Assembly: GCA_947652605.1 (NCBI GenBank)
Contig: OX393581.1
Coordinates: forward strand, 45,655,924-45,719,923
Reading direction: 5' to 3'
Source of the DNA: Elmis aenea
Lineage: Eukaryota > Arthropoda > Insecta > Coleoptera > Elmidae
DNA length: 64,000 nucleotides
Both the position numbers and the translations under genes were made by a program. The notes under the pieces were generated by a model, which saw only the letters and a list, made by a program, of their open reading frames with translations, was not told the origin of the DNA and did no database searches. Shown here piece after piece: positions 1-10,329 of the stretch (the stretch's first letter is position 1; each line of letters begins with the position of its first letter).

Positions 1-1110
1 ATGCTGTGGCAGCACTTCCACCTATCCTTGCCCATTCTTACCCACTATCCTTGCACCTCTAACGGCTGAAGAGGGGGCCAATCCCCCTATAGCAGTCTGC
101 CGCTAAGCCGCGTTTGTGCGTAATATGCTTCTTACAACTTTTTTATGTAATATAGTATTGTGTACTACCAACAATTTGAATTACATCATTGTATTTCTAA
201 GGTTGTGGATGCACACAGTGTCACTTCATGAAATATTTTCATAACTTGTCAACATGTGAAACGACCCTATCCAATACTTTAGATATTACGTGTCAACTTT
301 CAGATTAAACAATGTTCGATATATTGACTCAAAGTTTTATGGCTAGTGACAGCTTTACATACGAATAAACATAGCAAACATTGTATCAACTAAAACTAGT
401 GGTGACGACAATTCAATCTAATAGTAATTTGAACAAATTTGAATATTCAACGCCTCGCCTGCTGTTACCAAAGCCAGAGCGCCTCATTTTACTTTGCCCG
501 ATGTTTTGCCAAGTACATCGCATCACATATGATAATGTTCGACCCAAATGTGCGGATTATGCTTGGACCATTTCATACATATGGAGTGTCTGTAAAAGAC
601 CTACCCCACATTGAACTTGTCGCCTCTTTATTTAAGTGTATCCTGCATGAATTTTGATGTTAAAAAAGTTGGGACAAAATTATTATCCCGAATGTCAATA
701 AATGAATCGTTTATTACAAAAATGATGTAAGTTCATTGATCTTAGTTTCGAGATATTTAAGGGTTTGCATCTCAGTCAATTTAAACATTGATAAATCTTA
801 GGTTTTACTAGTAAATCCTAGAGTTTTATTATACTACGGAAAACCGGCTTAAACCGTTTTTATTATAAGCTATTATGCAATATCATTTACTGACGAGTTT
901 TTAATTGGTCAAGCATGTGAATATTTAAAACATAAACTGTAAATTGTCAGGTTTATTATGAGATATTATTCTTTTTTCTTTGTTTCTATCTTTTTCTTTG
1001 CATACTTCTTGATCTAGCATTTGTTTTTGTCATAAAAAAGGTGTCTGAGGAAAGATTCAAATTATAACTATATCATGTAAAAAGAACTTTCTAGTTTTCA
1101 AACTATGTAT
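1..1110. other. AT-rich non-coding, no gene seen
   Basis: No convincing exon or transposon end was found. The short open frames at 381-657 have no recognisable domain. A stretch near 119-150 (TAATATGCTTCTTACAACTT) recurs near 23142-23161, so at least part of this is dispersed repeat. It lies upstream of the last exon of the adhesion gene and is probably intronic. Confidence 0.4.
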
Positions 1111-1123
1111 TTGAAAATAAATA

Positions 1124-1930
1124 TTGTTATTATTATTATTATTTCCGCGGAGGTGGTCCCCTTTCGGGTTTCTGTCCTGCGACCAATTGGTCTATTGTAC
1201 ACTCTGGTGGTAGCCACTCAAAGAAGTCCTATGTTTTTAAAAACCTCCAGGCGTCTTTCTTGTCTCTTCTTGGTTAGCTTTTTCCATCCGCAGAAGTCTA
1301 CGCCGATGGGGTGTGAATCCTTTACACTGGTATAGTACGTGAAGAGGAGTTTCTTCTTCTTCACCACATCCTCTGCATGTATCGGTCTCTGAGAGCCCTA
1401 TTATGTAGAAGTGTTTGTTTATCCCACAGTGTCCTGTGACGAGTGCTGTGGCTGCTCTTATGTCTACTCTGCTCATCCTGAGCTTTTCTTTTTTCTTTTC
1501 TTTACAAACCATTGACAGGATAGCCTGCAACTTTTTTCCATTGAGCAATATGCCCCTGTATCAATATATCATTAAGACACCGCTTGGCTGTTCCATAGGA
1601 TGTACCAACTGCGGGTTCTGCGTCTCTCTGCCAATTTTGGCTAGACGATCTACCTACTCGTTCCCTGGTATATCAGTGTGCTCTGGGTACCATACCAGTT
1701 TAACATTATTCCTGCTTCCTAGCACGTTAATTGCCCGGATGCAGTTTAGAACAACTCCTGAGTTTACTTCCGACGAACCAAGAGCTATTAACGCTGCTTG
1801 GCTGTCGAACATTATGAAGATTCTCTGATCATTTAAATCTCTAATAGTGTTTCTGCACATAAGCATAGCGTACATCTTGGCTTAAAATATGCTTGCACAC
1901 TGTCCAAGGCTTACAGATGTGCCTTGTCTC
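1124..1930 (-). mobile_element. 5'-truncated non-LTR retrotransposon end (RNase H and Cys/His tail)
   Basis: On the minus strand, 1875-1654 encodes an RNase H-like segment with FDSQAAL and a degraded WYPEH..IPGNE block. The frame then meets a stop and a frameshift, and continues at 1548-1237 with the terminal zinc-knuckle-like block CRGCGEEEETPLHVLYQC. These are the last domains of the pol protein of I/R1-type non-LTR elements. The + strand ATT repeat at 1124-1143 would be the short-repeat 3' tail. The reverse transcriptase and endonuclease are absent, so this is a dead 5'-truncated copy. The clade is not certain. Confidence 0.75.
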
Positions 1931-2214
1931 AGTTGAGCTACTCCCCAAAATATAAGATACTAAAGTAAAAATGATAGAATAAAATATTTCATAAATAAAC
2001 AAATATTTGTAGTATCTAATAACGTATTTACCACGGAACCTCTAAGTAATTTGTAGTAAACTCCAAAGCCTTATCTCTTAAAATGTAGATGTTAAGAAGC
2101 TGAAAACTTTTTACTGGGACACCCAGTATACAGAATGTTTTAGCGCGGAGATCACTTTTACGGTACGCGTTATGAAGTTCAATTAATAAAAACAAAATTC
2201 TAATATTTTCTGTA

Positions 2215-3529
2215 GGGTAAAACGTGGTAATACGCCCCAGCCGGAAAAACGCCCCACCTATGTAGTTTAGTTGTTTAATCATCGATGACACTACTAGTAT
2301 CACATAATGGTAGTGTTAGTTAAGGAGTTTAGTATATCTCCACCACCTCACTAGTTTCCCGCTGAAAATCGAAAAAATTCGCAATTCACGGCAAGTGGAC
2401 GTTGTATTATTTCTGTCTCAATTATTGAAAAAACAATTTCGCATGAGGTGTATTAGTATTGTTCAAATTTCAACATAAATTCCGAAAGCTTGTTTCATAA
2501 CCTCTAAAATGACATTACGCATTTATTTATTAATGCCTTAATGGTCTTGGTACACCAGTGGGGCGTTTTTCACCACTGTTTGGAAATTACGCCCTAGATC
2601 TAAAAGTGTAAAATGCCCCTTTTGGTTTAAGATCACTTTTTCTCAATTTCGGACGCCAATGAGGCAAACAGGTCTACTGCTTTTTCCAAACGTGACGAAG
2701 TGCCCATCGATAGGCACACAACAGTCATCCCCAACTACTGTGCCATTAGATGAACCTGGGCCATCAGGACTGCAAAGAACCCCACCAAAAAGGCCACAGC
2801 CATCTGCAACTACTTTTAGCAAAAAATCCTCTGAAGAAGAAACCCCTTCAAAATTTCTTGCACAAACAAATCCGATTCCAGTCATTCCACCAATTCTTAC
2901 TAAAAGAAAACAGGCCGCTACGCTGTTGACATCTCCAGAAAACCGATGCAAACGTAAAATTTTATGTGAGAAAAAGCAAAACATCAGGGCGAAAAGAGAA
3001 GAGAAGAAAATTAAAGTTGCTAATGTAACCGGCGCACCAAAAAAAGATGAAAAGTATTAAACGTTTTGAATCAACGTCATCTGAGAGTTCAGAGGAACTC
3101 GTATTGAGTTCTTCTGAGGGAGTTTCAGATGAAGAGATTTGCGTCAAATGCGGTGATTACTACTACTCCACGAAATCGAAAGTAGACTGGATACAGTGTA
3201 CAGCGTGTTCTCGATGGCTTCACGAAACGTGTACAACGTACGAATATTTATGTCACTTGTGTGGTGCAAAAAACTAAGTTCTTACTAAAAATAAGTAGTA
3301 ATAATCGTGTGGGGCGTTTTCCACAGCAGAGTAGGTAATACGCCTCAAAGGAAAGGGTTCCAAATTGTTTTTTTATTGTTTTCCTGCGTTTACTTTTCAC
3401 AAACTTTTTATATTTACGTAATGTACACTCATTATACTAATTAGAAATGTATTTTTGGTTTAGAATAAAGCTATCATTTTGCAGTAACGATTTTTTTTTT
3501 AAAGTGGGGCGTATTTCACCGTTTTACCC
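2215..3529 (+). mobile_element. pogo/Tigger-like DNA transposon remnant with TA target duplication
   Basis: The ends are inverted repeats: GGGTAAAACGTGG at the left and, read inwards from the right end, GGGTAAAACGGTG. Both continue into a shared ATACGCCCCA motif, and each end is flanked by TA (2213-2214 and 3530-3531). TA target duplication is typical of the Tc1/mariner/pogo superfamily. The element is 1315 bp and keeps only the 3' coding end. The DDE catalytic core is missing, so it is an internally deleted, non-autonomous copy. It sits upstream of the final adhesion-gene exon in the same orientation. The GGGGCGT motif recurs inside the element near both ends. Confidence 0.75.
2659..3277 (+). 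pseudogene. C-terminal part of transposase with PHD-type zinc finger
   Basis: Two frames cover this piece. The frame at 2659-3060 is Pro/Ser/Lys-rich with a very basic end (RKIL, KREEKKIK). The frame at 3047-3277 is an acidic Ser-rich stretch followed by a Cys/His array: C..C, WIQC..C, WLHETC, YLC..C. This is the order expected of a PHD finger, and such fingers occur at the C-terminus of insect pogo/Jerky-like transposases. The two frames overlap by 14 bp, so a frameshift or a small intron separates them. No transposase core precedes them. Assignment to the element rests on the flanking inverted repeats. Confidence 0.6.
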
Positions 3530-3765
3530 TAACATTTAATCATAATCTAGTGATGAAAAAGCTGCTTGTAATTTTTTTTCTAAATTGTAAGTCAGCTTGA
3601 AATTAGGAAACTTTGCGTTCATTTAATGTTTAACCTTAAGTTTGGAACCTTTCTTAGTGTTGCAAGCGCTTACTTTACCGTTGCTGGGAAAAATGTTCTT
3701 ATTCTTGAATGAACAACATAAATATTGTCATGTGTTATTAAATCACTGTTGTTTTTATCTTTCAG

Positions 3766-3977
3766 AAAACACGTACTCTCTGACGGAACTTCTACACGAC
3801 ACGGAATACGAAGTAAGAGCAGCAACAAGGAACTTGGCCGGTGTTAGCGAATACACCAACATCTCAATTTTCAAAACCATGAAGTCTGAGCCCGATAGCG
3901 CTGATTTTCAATATAATTCCTTGTATTTATTGGTGTACATGTTAAGTGGTGCGGTTGCGACGGTTTTCATGTTATGA
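3766..3977 (+). CDS. Last coding exon of a fibronectin-III, probably GPI-anchored cell-surface protein
   Basis: A pyrimidine-rich acceptor (TTTTTATCTTTCAG) ends at 3765. The exon starts in phase 1 and reads about 69 residues to a TGA at 3975-3977. The first 35 residues match the end of a fibronectin type III domain: YSLTELLHDTEYEVRAATRN then LAGVSEYTN. After a short acidic spacer (SEPDSADFQYNS) comes a hydrophobic tail, LYLLVYMLSGAVATVFML, with no cytoplasmic residues. That arrangement is typical of GPI-anchored immunoglobulin/FNIII adhesion proteins such as Drosophila Klingon or Wrapper. The exact orthologue cannot be named from one exon. Upstream exons lie outside the window. AATAAA signals follow about 75 bp downstream. 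Confidence 0.75.
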
Positions 3978-4050
3978 TATGTATGTTGTAAGTCTTCTCG
4001 AAATTTTCATAGTCATTTTTATGTTAGGTGTAACAATTAAATAGGTAGAA

Positions 4051-4061
4051 AATAAAATAAA
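4051..4061 (+). terminator. Polyadenylation signals of the adhesion gene
   Basis: Two overlapping AATAAA hexamers lie 74-84 bp after the TGA of the preceding exon, in an AT-rich 3' UTR. No other hexamer is needed to explain the 3' end. Confidence 0.55.
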
Positions 4062-6129
4062 CATTACATACATTCCGTTAATAACAGTAATGGGTTTCAC
4101 GAGTTGAAAAGGAGGGAACGATGTCCTATAACAGTATCATATGTCTGGGGTCATAGACCAATAATAGTTTGTGGTGCCGTAATGAAAACTAAATTAAATT
4201 TACGTGGGTTCCCAGATGATACAATTTCCAACGAACAGTTTTTTTTTAATGGTCTTAGCTCAAAATGACGCAATAAAAAACACCAGGGCGAACCTACAAA
4301 CGCTAATTGTTTTTCTTGTAATTTATTTTAAAATCGGATAGCTAATACTACAACAGATTTTTTTTTATGTTTAAACAAATTTTCCACATTTCACATCAAT
4401 TTTATCTAAAACAAAATAATTAAGCTAACCAAAACGCAAGACACTTTATGAAATATTATAAAATACCGTGAAAATCAAGCGCGAAAACTTTTGTAGGAAG
4501 ATAACGAAGCGAGAAATGAAACAAAGGCAATAGAGGAAACACTCAAAGGGACTAAATTGTCCACATCAGCGCTTAATTTAATATTATGCGATGAAATACG
4601 AGATATGCAATTGGCAGGGTAATTTTATTTTGTGATCGCGAGGTGAATGTAAAATAATTTTTAAATAAAAGCAGCTAAATATTTGCTTGCAGCAAAATGA
4701 TCAAACTTTTCCAGATACAGCTGATATTGCCTTTATTAAAAAAAGGGAGACATACAGAAATTTAAGGTTGATTCAGAACAACATAATATAAAAAAGTCTA
4801 CAATTTTAATGACGATGTTTATCCTCTGATTCAAAAACAGTAAACCACGACGAAATAAATACAAAAAACAACTTTAAAATTTTTTGGTACAATATCTACA
4901 TTTGTTGGTATAATATTTATCAGTTTTAAAGCCAAAAGAGAGGTTTAAAATTTAAAAAAAAACCGCCCCAGTGTAACAATGTATAAATTTACATTAAAAC
5001 ATTGACAAACCCTCATCGTTATCTTTATAACGTTTAAAGAACCTACACAATCTTTGTTTATGCAACTTGCAACTTACAACTTAAAAAACAAACATTTAAA
5101 AAATTGTGTTCATCTTTGAACGATATACCTACACAGGAAAGTCATAAACTTTGCGACATACGTGTTGCCATCTTTCTTATTGAACAGACTTAAAGATGTA
5201 CGACTTTTCCAAAGCCATAAAATTATTGATTTGCGGCAGTAGTTGCAGATGTAAGCAATATTTTGTTATATTTTATTTGCTTATGGTAAGCCGACATCAA
5301 TTTTGTCATACAGCATGAGATGAGAACTCTATTTATGAGATATATAATAAAGATGTAACGTATTTCGTATAAAAGGTAAATTTATTATTGGCTTCGACTT
5401 TAGAAATACCCATCATTAGGTTTAATATCTTTGCGATACGACAGAGAGATGGTTCTAGTATTTATTATGTACAAAAAAAAGCTATTCGTGTACATTGAAA
5501 AATAAAAAAATATTTTCAATTAAGGTACGTTATTCAGACCTTAAATAAAACTGTATGATTCGTTTAAATATTATATTTGGGCACGATTTAACAGGAAATT
5601 ATTAAAAAAGATTTGTGCTTTACAACAAGTACTCTGCTTTAAAACGAATAGTTTGTGCATTAAAATATTAAAAATTTAACACTGAATAAATATATCTATT
5701 CAAAAAAAAATACATAACGCAATATTTTATTTGTACTCAAAAAGAATTTTTTGTTCAATATAGTCTTTACATTAAATACATTTTGCAGATCGAATTTAAA
5801 ACCTCGCGTTTACATGTTTGTAATACATTTAAAGTAAACACAAACTTAACAACATTTTAAAAAGACACAAAAACTCTTAAAGTATTTTTAATGAATTTAA
5901 CTCAAGCGAAACAATATTTAAAAACATATATAAACTCTTTTAACATTTTTAATAGTATACAAAAAAAATTAAAAGAATATGCTTAAACTAATTAAATCTT
6001 ACCGAACCTAACCTATTTTTTAAATTGTTTTTATGGAAATTGTTAAATTTTGGTCAAAATTATATCTACACGAAAAGCTAGGACAGTGTTTACTAAATTT
6101 ACAACTATCTTGCACCCCTTTTGAGAGTT
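4062..6129. other. AT-rich intergenic, nothing recognised
   Basis: Long A/T runs throughout and no open frame with a recognisable domain. An ATG at 5196 opens a short frame that ends at a possible GTAAGC donor, but the donor context is poor and there is no supporting signal. Confidence 0.4.
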
Positions 6130-6141
6130 TAAGGGTAGTTC

Positions 6142-7223
6142 CAACTGATTCCAATGCACCAATTCGGCTTTAGGGAGAGGCACTCCACTATAGAACAAGT
6201 CCACAGGTTGGTGCGACAAATAAATAATGACTTCGACGAAAAAAAATATAGCTGTGCAGTCTTCCTGGACGTGTCACAAGCTTTTGATAAGGTCTGGCAC
6301 ACGGGCCTTCTTTATAAAATCAAAAAACAGATGCCTTACAACATCTACGAAGTACTAAAATCTTACATTAGCGAGAGACACTTCCAGGTAAGACAACAAG
6401 ATATTTACACTGACCTGCACTCGATCTATAGTGGAGTCCCGCAAGGCAGCATCTTGGGGACAACCTTGTACCAACTGTACACCGCGGACTTGCCTTTGTC
6501 GCCAAATACTAAAACTGCAACCTTTGCAGACGATACGGCCGTAATGGCGTCAGATAAAGATGCAAAAATAGTAACAAAGCACCTACAGCAACATCTAAAT
6601 AAAATTCAACATTGGTGTAGACGATGGAGAATCAAACAAATTACATTCACCCTAAAAAGAGACAGCTGCCAACCAGTCAATATGAATGGTAAGGAACTAC
6701 CACAGGCAGAATCAGTTAAGTACCTGGGAATGCACCTCGACCGACGCATGAACTGGAGGACACATATATGGCAGAAAAGGAAGCAGCTAGGAATAAAACT
6801 AAGCAAAATGTACTGGTTACTAGGAAGAAATTCAAAACTTTCATTAGAAAATAAATTGCTCATCTACAAGTGCGTACTTAAACCGGTCTGGACATACGGC
6901 CTGCAGTTGTGGGGTACAGCCGCTAACTCTAACATCGATATCCTAGAAAGGTTTCAGGCCAAAGTGTTGCGAATGCCAGTGGACGCCCCATGGTTTGTTA
7001 CGAACGAAATAATAAGACAGGACTTACAAATAGTGCCAGTAAAAGAAGAAATCAAAAAGTACTGCAAAACATACATGGACAGGCTTAGTCAGCATCCCAA
7101 CCACCTAGCCGCGAACCTGATCAATGAAGGGACAGACAAGCGAAGACTAAAGCGCTGGAGAACAGCAGACTTAATAGAACGTTATGAGTAGTAGATAAGT
7201 ACATAGAAATAAGTTCTTATGTA
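6142..7223 (+). mobile_element. 5'-truncated Jockey-type non-LTR retrotransposon with perfect 12-bp target-site duplication
   Basis: The 12-mer TAAGGGTAGTTC occurs at 6130-6141 and again at 7224-7235, exactly flanking the reverse-transcriptase fragment. This is a perfect target-site duplication. The copy starts inside the RT domain and ends shortly after the stop codon without a poly(A) run. The open frame is uninterrupted and the duplication is perfect, so the insertion is probably young. It lies between the adhesion gene and the satellite array. Confidence 0.85.
6154..7191 (+). CDS. Reverse transcriptase fragment of Jockey-type element (pol C-terminal part)
   Basis: The frame is open from a stop at 6136 to the TAG at 7189-7191, with the first Met at 6154 (345 residues). 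RT landmarks appear in order: HQFGFRERHSTIEQVHRLV, AVFLDVSQAFDKVWH (first catalytic Asp), GVPQGSILGTTLYQLYTADL, then TATFADDTAVMA with the catalytic Asp pair. The thumb-like KYLGMHLDRRMNW and the C-terminal TYGLQLWGTAANSN blocks follow. These motifs are characteristic of the Jockey clade. Endonuclease, ORF1 and the first RT motifs are missing, so the protein cannot support retrotransposition alone. The Met is simply the first in the truncated frame, not a natural start. Confidence 0.9.
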   Translation: MHQFGFRERHSTIEQVHRLVRQINNDFDEKKYSCAVFLDVSQAFDKVWHTGLLYKIKKQMPYNIYEVLKSYISERHFQVRQQDIYTDLHSIYSGVPQGSILGTTLYQLYTADLPLSPNTKTATFADDTAVMASDKDAKIVTKHLQQHLNKIQHWCRRWRIKQITFTLKRDSCQPVNMNGKELPQAESVKYLGMHLDRRMNWRTHIWQKRKQLGIKLSKMYWLLGRNSKLSLENKLLIYKCVLKPVWTYGLQLWGTAANSNIDILERFQAKVLRMPVDAPWFVTNEIIRQDLQIVPVKEEIKKYCKTYMDRLSQHPNHLAANLINEGTDKRRLKRWRTADLIERYE

Positions 7224-7299
7224 TAAGGGTAGTTCACACAGTGACATTTAAAGTCGCGACTTTAAAAGTCAGTGACTCACATGCATATGTGGAAGAAAA

Positions 7300-7720
7300 A
7301 ATAGTTAAAATAGCCGACGCTAATTTCTTTGAGGATTTGAACTCTTCTGGAATCGCTTGCCAGGCATTAATTATTTTGCTTTTAGCATCATAATTTATTT
7401 TTTCCTCCAAACGTTCCCTTTCAATAATCTCTAAATTTTCCCTTAAGTCAATAAACTTTTGCCTTCAAATTGCACTTGATTGGAAATCAATTATTTGCAT
7501 TTCTAATTTTCTAATTTTAACTGTTCAAAAATTTCCAAATCAAGTTCATCAACTTTGATTATGTCTGGGTAAATTATGAATTTTAAAATTTCTTAGAAAT
7601 TTTAAATTGAGAAAGTAGCGAAGAAAATTCATCGATTATTGATTTCACGGCTGTGGTTAAATCTTCAGGCAACTGAATCTGATTTATTTCAATTCGACGT
7701 GTTGGAATTTCTGTAAAAAA
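7300..7720 (-). pseudogene. Degenerate minus-strand coding fragment with splice acceptor, unidentified
   Basis: Read on the minus strand, a long pyrimidine tract ends in TTTACAG near 7713. It is followed by an open stretch including IPTRRIEINQIQLPEDLTTA and VKSIIDEFSSLL, then a stop. After a frame break comes a charged piece with LREN, IIERERLEEKINYDAKSK and WQAIPEEFK near 7440-7320. The composition looks protein-coding, but I do not recognise the family. The stop and frame change suggest a decayed exon, possibly from a transposon. Confidence 0.35.
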
Positions 7721-7739
7721 AAAAAATTACTTTGGAAAA

Positions 7740-10180
7740 TATTTGAAGGATGAGAAGCAATACCTTGTTTAAATACTTGTAATTTTGTTTGAAATTTGCA
7801 TAGTTTCGAAAAAAAATGCATGTAGGTATTTTATTTGAATAAATATAATTTCGTGTTATTAATTTGTTATTTAAAAAAAAACAATTAGAAGTATTTTCCA
7901 AAAATTTTAAAAAAGCGACTATTTCTCCCGCGTGCCAATAGAATTTTCGACGTTCCAGCTGTGGCAAGTGTGCCATAGGTTTGCCACCCCTGGCATAGGG
8001 AATAGATGAACTCTACAGTGGTTGCAAAAACAAAACACCAACGTTTTAATGCACATTCGATTTGTTTTAGGTTACATTTATCTTGGTAGTTCAAATTAAT
8101 TATTAAAGGCGCACATCCGGTAATTAAATTGTGCTTTAATTAAAATATTGGGAATGTAATTATTTAAAAATCGAAACATGTTTTAAGTCGTTGTTATGTC
8201 TTTATAGAGAGTGCGTATTAAATTTTTCTCATTAAGATTATGTTTGAAACTTCAGTTTTAGTTGTCCTTATGCGACATATCCATTTAAATCGCCTTTATC
8301 ATGCTGTGGATATTGTTAAACTGTCGTATCATGTTTTTCTCTACGTGGACTACTGCACAAATGACTAATGACTCAAATACATCAATACAACGACTACACA
8401 ATACAATGAAAAGTAATCCTGTATGGGCGACAAATGTCCTAGGGCTTCGGTAATAAATACATATTGCTTCAAAACAGGGGACCCATTTAATTTAATCGCT
8501 TTACTCATTAAACGGATTGGTTTACCGTACATGACCCTTCTCAAAATTTGAACTTTTTACATCGTGAAACCCAATAAGCATGAGAGGTTAAATATTTAGG
8601 ATTAAAATAATGAATTTTCCGGCGATATTCTTCAACAATAATATACGTATGTGTTAAAGCCCGAAGTTCATATTTTACGGTGACACGTTCAGTCTGAAAA
8701 TATATTTTATCGATGTACGTTCCAAAAAAGTACAGATACTATTGTTTTGCGGCAAGGGTTTGGTGCATCTGGGTAACTTAAATCCCGAATTGTGTGGTAT
8801 TAAAGTTGTCTTTGCAAAAAAGTCTTTTAATTTTAAAGGATGTCATAAACTTTATTCGATATGTTGTCAAAACCGTGCCTAAAATGTTTGTTTGTGCATC
8901 CTTGTTATTTGCAATTAATCTCTCTAGCTACAAAACTTTTCTGTGAATTTATGTGCTTGAATTTGCAAAGCGATGCGTTCATATTTTATCCAGTTTAATA
9001 AAATAAAGTAAAACAAAAAAAAGTAAACTTTAATAAACCCATAGAATGTAACAAAACCTTGTGTCGTTAGAATAATGTTATTAATACCTTTAAAAGTAAT
9101 AAACTACTAAAATTACTAACCCCAACTAAAAAAACATAACCACTTTGTACAATAACATTGGTAGATAAATATTTAGCTACATTTTACAGCATTTTGTTAA
9201 TTTTTCTGATATTAATTTAAAAGCTATTAGTTAAACAGCGCAAGTAATTACTCATTAATTTTTCACCCACATTACAAATTTTGTAATCCTTTCATTGGCT
9301 AATGTGTACAACATAATTTATTTTTTAAAACAATATCAGTTTCAAATTTTTAACATCATCTCAAAATACTTTCTAGCACCATATGACAGCTGTTTTTATT
9401 GAAACAAAACTTCACAATGGTGATTACGATGTAGAAGATGAGAGTTCACCTGAAATTGAAAAGCAACTTCCCTGGAAATAAATTTTACGTTAATAAACAT
9501 AAAGTAAATTTTTTGATGAAGCTACATCTTGGCGTCGCCTTTCAGGAAACATGCAGAAGTCAAGTAATAAGAAATATACTCGTGTTTCAATAGAAAAACA
9601 AAGGATTGTTTCCATTAGTGTGGGTTTTATAAAAAATTGTAGGTACATTACAATTTTTTTTACTTGTTTTAAAATTGTTACTAATAATTTTTTAGTTAAA
9701 AACATAACTAAACGCAAATGATATGTCTTAAACCAGCGTTCGAGTCTTATATTTTTTCAGTAGTAACTCGAAAATGTGAGCCAGCATTTTATCATTGTAG
9801 CAGATCTTCATTCTTTAAAAAGGGTAAAATTAACACTTCTATAGTCTGTCTCAGATAAGGTATACCACAGCGGATTAAGGTAAGATTGAACTAAAGGAAA
9901 CAAATACACAATCTCTGTCTCTCTCTTTAAATATTATTTGTGTTTACAATTCAGTATACATCAACAAGTCGTAAGCTAGTTGAAGGTGTTTCCATAAATA
10001 TTATTGCAAGCAGTCGAAATTTGATCTCTAAATTATATGTAAAAAGGTTTAATTTTTGGTCCTTAGGTAAAACAAAGTTAATATCTATATCAGTGTTTCC
10101 CAAAAGTGTTTGCTCGAAAACGTAAATATAATTTCAAATCTATCATACCGGGTTTGGTCGGAAAAGACTAGAAAAACTTT
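7740..10180. other. AT-rich intergenic, no gene seen
   Basis: The open frames at 7689-8094 (minus) and 9490-9717 (minus) are low-complexity and have no domain. No transposon ends could be paired here. Confidence 0.35.
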
Positions 10181-10189
10181 AACAGAGTG

Positions 10190-10320
10190 TAGAGCATAAG
10201 TTCCCAAAGTGGGCGGTACCGCCTCCCAGTGGGCGCTGAAGCTTTCTAGGGGGGCGATAGTGGATTCAGAAGTTTTTGGCGGGGCATTTAATAAAAATAT
10301 GGGGGTGGTGAAAGAATGAA
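10190..10320. mobile_element. hAT-like transposon end fragment
   Basis: TTCCCAAAGTGGGCGGTACC followed by GCCTCCCAGTGGGCGCTGAAG is GC-rich against an AT-rich background. It resembles the subterminal sequence of insect hAT elements, which commonly begin CAGTGGTTCCCAAAGTGGGC. A CAGTGTTTCCCAAAAGTG block lies just upstream near 10091. No partner end or transposase is apparent. Confidence 0.4.
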
Positions 10321-10329
10321 GAAGGAAGA

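Noticed and set aside
1105..1828. Plus-strand frames at 1105-1335 and 1415-1828
   Set aside because: Shadows of the minus-strand RNase H retroelement fragment.
5196..5250. Third possible alternative first exon of Tps1 (ATG to GTAAGC, phase 1)
   Set aside because: The donor has T at the last exon base, there is no initiator or TATA-like motif, and the adhesion-gene end, a retroelement and the satellite array lie between it and Tps1. Phase agreement alone has a one-in-three chance.
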